From: Nitrospiraceae bacterium UBA2166
Lineage (GTDB): Bacteria; Nitrospirota; Nitrospiria; Nitrospirales; UBA2166
Assembly (NCBI GenBank): GCA_002328825.1
Contig: DCWI01000123.1
Location: forward strand, 1 to 7,345
DNA: 7,345 nt
Reading direction: 5' to 3'
The notes below the pieces were generated by a model that was not told where the DNA came from, did no database searches, and saw only the letters and a program-made list of their open reading frames with translations. Below are positions 7,031-7,345 of the stretch, one piece after another (the stretch's first letter is position 1; the number at the start of each line of letters is the position of its first letter). The translations under genes were made by a program, and so were the position numbers.

Positions 7031-7345
7031 ACAATACCTTCTTGACATGTCCGTTCTGCTTTAAACGAATCAACTGTTCGACGAATACCCTCTTTGATCG
7101 AAATTTTTGGTTCCCACGATAGCTCACGTCGGATCCGTGACGCATCTAATATGCTTCTCATGACCTCTCCTTTTCTCGCGGGCCCAAAAGATGGCTTTAT
7201 CATCGGATCAATAAAACTGGCCGTGTATTGAAAAATTTGATTTATTGACGTTTCCGTGCCAGTCCCAATGTTAAATATACCCCTAGTTCTAGCATGGAGC
7301 ACTTGATAGTTTGCCTCAACCACATCATCAATATAGACAAAATCA
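7027..7345 (-). CDS. NAD-dependent sugar-nucleotide epimerase, GalE/WbpP-like (C-terminal part, 5' end off window)
   Basis: The last 105 residues of an extended short-chain dehydrogenase/reductase sugar epimerase are present. The frame is open to the right edge. The segment begins DFVYIDDVVEAN, the conserved strand and helix that usually follows an R in this family. It then shows GIFNIGTGTETSINQI, FGPARKGEVMRSILDASR and ELSWEPKISIKEGIRRTV, the typical C-terminal substrate-binding region of UDP-glucose/UDP-GlcNAc 4-epimerases. A GTG at 7323 is an internal valine codon, not a start, because the conserved DFVYIDD lies upstream of it in frame. The NAD-binding GxxGxxG and the catalytic Tyr-Lys lie off the window, so the exact substrate is open. 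UDP-glucose, UDP-GlcNAc, UDP-glucuronate and related sugars are all possible. Its TGA (7029-7027) overlaps the cutA GTG. With the nearby dehydrogenase it suggests UDP-sugar supply for a surface glycan. Confidence 0.92.
   Translation of the reverse strand, partial: DFVYIDDVVEANYQVLHARTRGIFNIGTGTETSINQIFQYTASFIDPMIKPSFGPARKGEVMRSILDASRIRRELSWEPKISIKEGIRRTVDSFKAERTCQEGIV
7037..7042 (-). promoter_or_regulatory. Ribosome binding site deciding the cutA start
   Basis: The minus strand reads AGAAGG (7042-7037), then a 6-nt spacer TATTGT, then GTG at 7030. It lies inside the last codons of the upstream epimerase gene. It favours GTG 7030 over the in-frame ATG at 7048, which lacks a comparable site. 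Confidence 0.6.

Overview
The window carries four clear bacterial protein genes of substantial length, a clear partial fifth gene at the right edge, and short intergenic gaps. Base composition looks moderate (by eye a little under 50% GC) and is fairly even. The SecA ends in a C-terminal SEC-C zinc motif. The sugar-nucleotide genes are of the kind that supply surface polysaccharide, so a Gram-negative or diderm bacterium with a capsule, O-antigen or exopolysaccharide is likely. I cannot place the species. The long linker in SecA and the 'FGTGGRRGRVG'-type phosphomutase do not look like model enterobacteria, and an uncultured lineage is plausible, but that is inference.

Layout, left to right. 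Positions 1-2677 (minus) hold secA, complete at its start and cut a few codons before its stop. Positions 2678-2968 are a gene-free leader in front of secA, with a good ribosome binding site, a 9-bp inverted repeat and a weak promoter candidate. Positions 2969-5158 (minus) hold a 729-residue alpha-D-phosphohexomutase with an unusual C-terminal extension. Its coding sequence contains a perfect 26-bp palindrome (4625-4650). Positions 5159-5358 are a divergent gap, largely filled on the minus strand by a small ORF of unknown function whose stop overlaps the mutase start by 8 nt. Positions 5359-6663 (plus) hold a WbpA-type UDP-N-acetylhexosamine 6-dehydrogenase that starts at GTG. A 37-nt convergent gap follows. 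Positions 6701-7030 (minus) hold cutA, coupled by a GTGA overlap to the gene upstream of it, the C-terminal part of a GalE/WbpP-like NAD-dependent sugar epimerase (7027-7345, entering from the right edge).

Three genes fit one theme. A phosphohexomutase makes or interconverts hexose-1-phosphates, and a dehydrogenase and an epimerase modify the resulting UDP-sugars, probably for a surface glycan. secA (protein export ATPase) and cutA (small trimeric protein linked to metal tolerance) are housekeeping neighbours with no evident direct role in that pathway. I see no RNA gene, insertion sequence, CRISPR array or convincing rho-independent terminator. No wholly new system is evident. The items most worth a second look are the exact 26-bp palindrome, the mutase extension and the overlapping small ORF.
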